Positions 6,044 through 6,500 of a stretch of 6,500 nt of DNA are shown in pieces; the first letter of the stretch is position 1, and every line of letters starts with the position of its first letter. The translations under genes and the position numbers were made by a program. This stretch comes from an uncultured Oscillospiraceae bacterium (lineage in GTDB: Bacteria > Bacillota > Clostridia > Oscillospirales > Oscillospiraceae). Where the stretch lies: contig CAKTKF010000072.1 of NCBI GenBank assembly GCA_934569215.1, forward strand, positions 1-6,500, given 5' to 3'. Below the pieces are notes generated by a model that searched no databases, was not told the DNA's origin, and saw only the letters and a program-made list of their open reading frames with translations.

Positions 6044-6078
6044 AAAAGCGCCCGCCGCTGGACGCGGCGGGCGCTTTT
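6044..6078 (-). terminator. Strong intrinsic terminator after the DUF3048 gene
   Basis: AAAAGCGCCCGCCGC (6044-6058) pairs perfectly with GCGGCGGGCGCTTTT (6064-6078), a 15-bp stem with a 5-base loop and T-runs for both strands. It lies 26 bases after the stop of the DUF3048 gene and insulates the gap promoter from it. Confidence 0.9.
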
Positions 6079-6104
6079 CGTTTCTCGGAATATCCGTCCC
6101 AGAC

Positions 6105-6500
6105 TCAGGACGCGGCCGTGGTTTCGGCGGGCTGCTCCGGCATTCCCTCGCAGACTACGGGAGATTCCGGCGTGCAGATGGCCATATAGGTGTTGCCCCG
6201 GCCAAGCTCCAGCGGCTCGCCGCTTTCCGTGAAGAATCGGAACGGCTCCTTATCCCCGGTACAGCTCCAGGTGATGGGGATAAGCTTGCCGCCGCAGGCA
6301 AAATAGCCCGTGCCGCCGGCAGAAAAGTCCGCAATGTGGTAAATGCCGGTGGTGGTGATGTCCGCGTACATGACGATGACGTTCCGGAAGGCCTCGACCT
6401 CCTCGGTCTTCAGGTCGGTCATGACCTGGCCGTACTGGTTGAAGGCGTACTTGCCGGTGCTTTCGTCATAGACCATCCGGGTCTCCTTTTTGGCCTTCTT
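6105..6500 (-). CDS. DUF3048 (YerB-like) protein, C-terminal part (cut by window edge)
   Basis: The last 131 residues of a protein whose frame is open to the right edge. They match the C-terminal DUF3048 domain: VYDESTGKYAFNQYGQVMTD, then NVIVMYADI, a glycine-rich GGTGYFACGGKLIPITWSC, FFTESGEPLELGRGNTYMAIC, and a low-complexity tail (PEQPAETTAAS). Family members, such as Bacillus subtilis YerB, are mostly predicted lipoproteins of about 300-350 residues with no firmly established role, so most of the protein and any signal peptide lie off-window. An internal ATG at 6476 has AAGGAG six bases before it and could be mistaken for the start. I read it as internal because the frame continues upstream (KKAKKETR) and the C-terminal domain alone would lack its usual partner domain. 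The gene ends at the strong hairpin 6044-6078. Confidence 0.85.
   Translation of the reverse strand, partial: KKAKKETRMVYDESTGKYAFNQYGQVMTDLKTEEVEAFRNVIVMYADITTTGIYHIADFSAGGTGYFACGGKLIPITWSCTGDKEPFRFFTESGEPLELGRGNTYMAICTPESPVVCEGMPEQPAETTAAS

Overview
The window looks like chromosomal DNA of a Gram-positive anaerobe of the Clostridia, most likely a fairly GC-rich member of the Oscillospiraceae/Ruminococcaceae type. The evidence is a Clostridia-style NAD-dependent GAPDH, a DUF3048 (YerB-like) protein, a lipoprotein of a kind seen mainly in Clostridia, strong AGGAGG-like ribosome sites, and sigma-A-type promoters. The lineage is inferred from gene content, not from any marker gene. I see no tRNA, rRNA, CRISPR array, insertion sequence or phage gene.

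Layout from left to right. Bases 1-444 (minus) hold the N-terminal 148 codons of glutamate racemase (murI), with its own promoter at 499-527. A strong GC hairpin at 570-595 closes a two-gene minus-strand operon (2253 down to 602): a small two-TM protein, then a zinc-ribbon/TM/duplicated-ectodomain protein whose GTG start overlaps the stop of the first gene by 4 bases. Bases 2281-2439 are a divergent promoter region with both promoters visible, a direct repeat and an inverted repeat. Bases 2440-3447 (plus) encode a DmpA/P1-family self-processing peptidase, the only plus-strand gene. A bidirectional terminator at 3495-3542 separates it from a convergent minus-strand lipoprotein gene (4712 to 3567), which has clearly lower GC than its neighbours. 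Upstream of that, and reading the same way, is the glycolytic gap gene (5869 to 4853) with a well-formed promoter, leader hairpin and RBS. The right edge (6500 to 6105, minus) holds the C-terminal part of a DUF3048 protein ending at a near-perfect 15-bp terminator stem.

The genes are mostly separate transcription units with housekeeping roles (peptidoglycan precursor D-glutamate, glycolysis) beside envelope proteins of unknown function. The least explained part is the two-gene membrane operon at 602-2253: its two proteins are tightly co-translated, both place a domain outside the membrane, and the second carries a cytoplasmic zinc ribbon and a tandemly duplicated outer domain. No striking new multi-gene system is evident. 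The most useful leads are that operon, the predicted self-cleavage site in the peptidase, and the possible read-through from gap into the lipoprotein gene.
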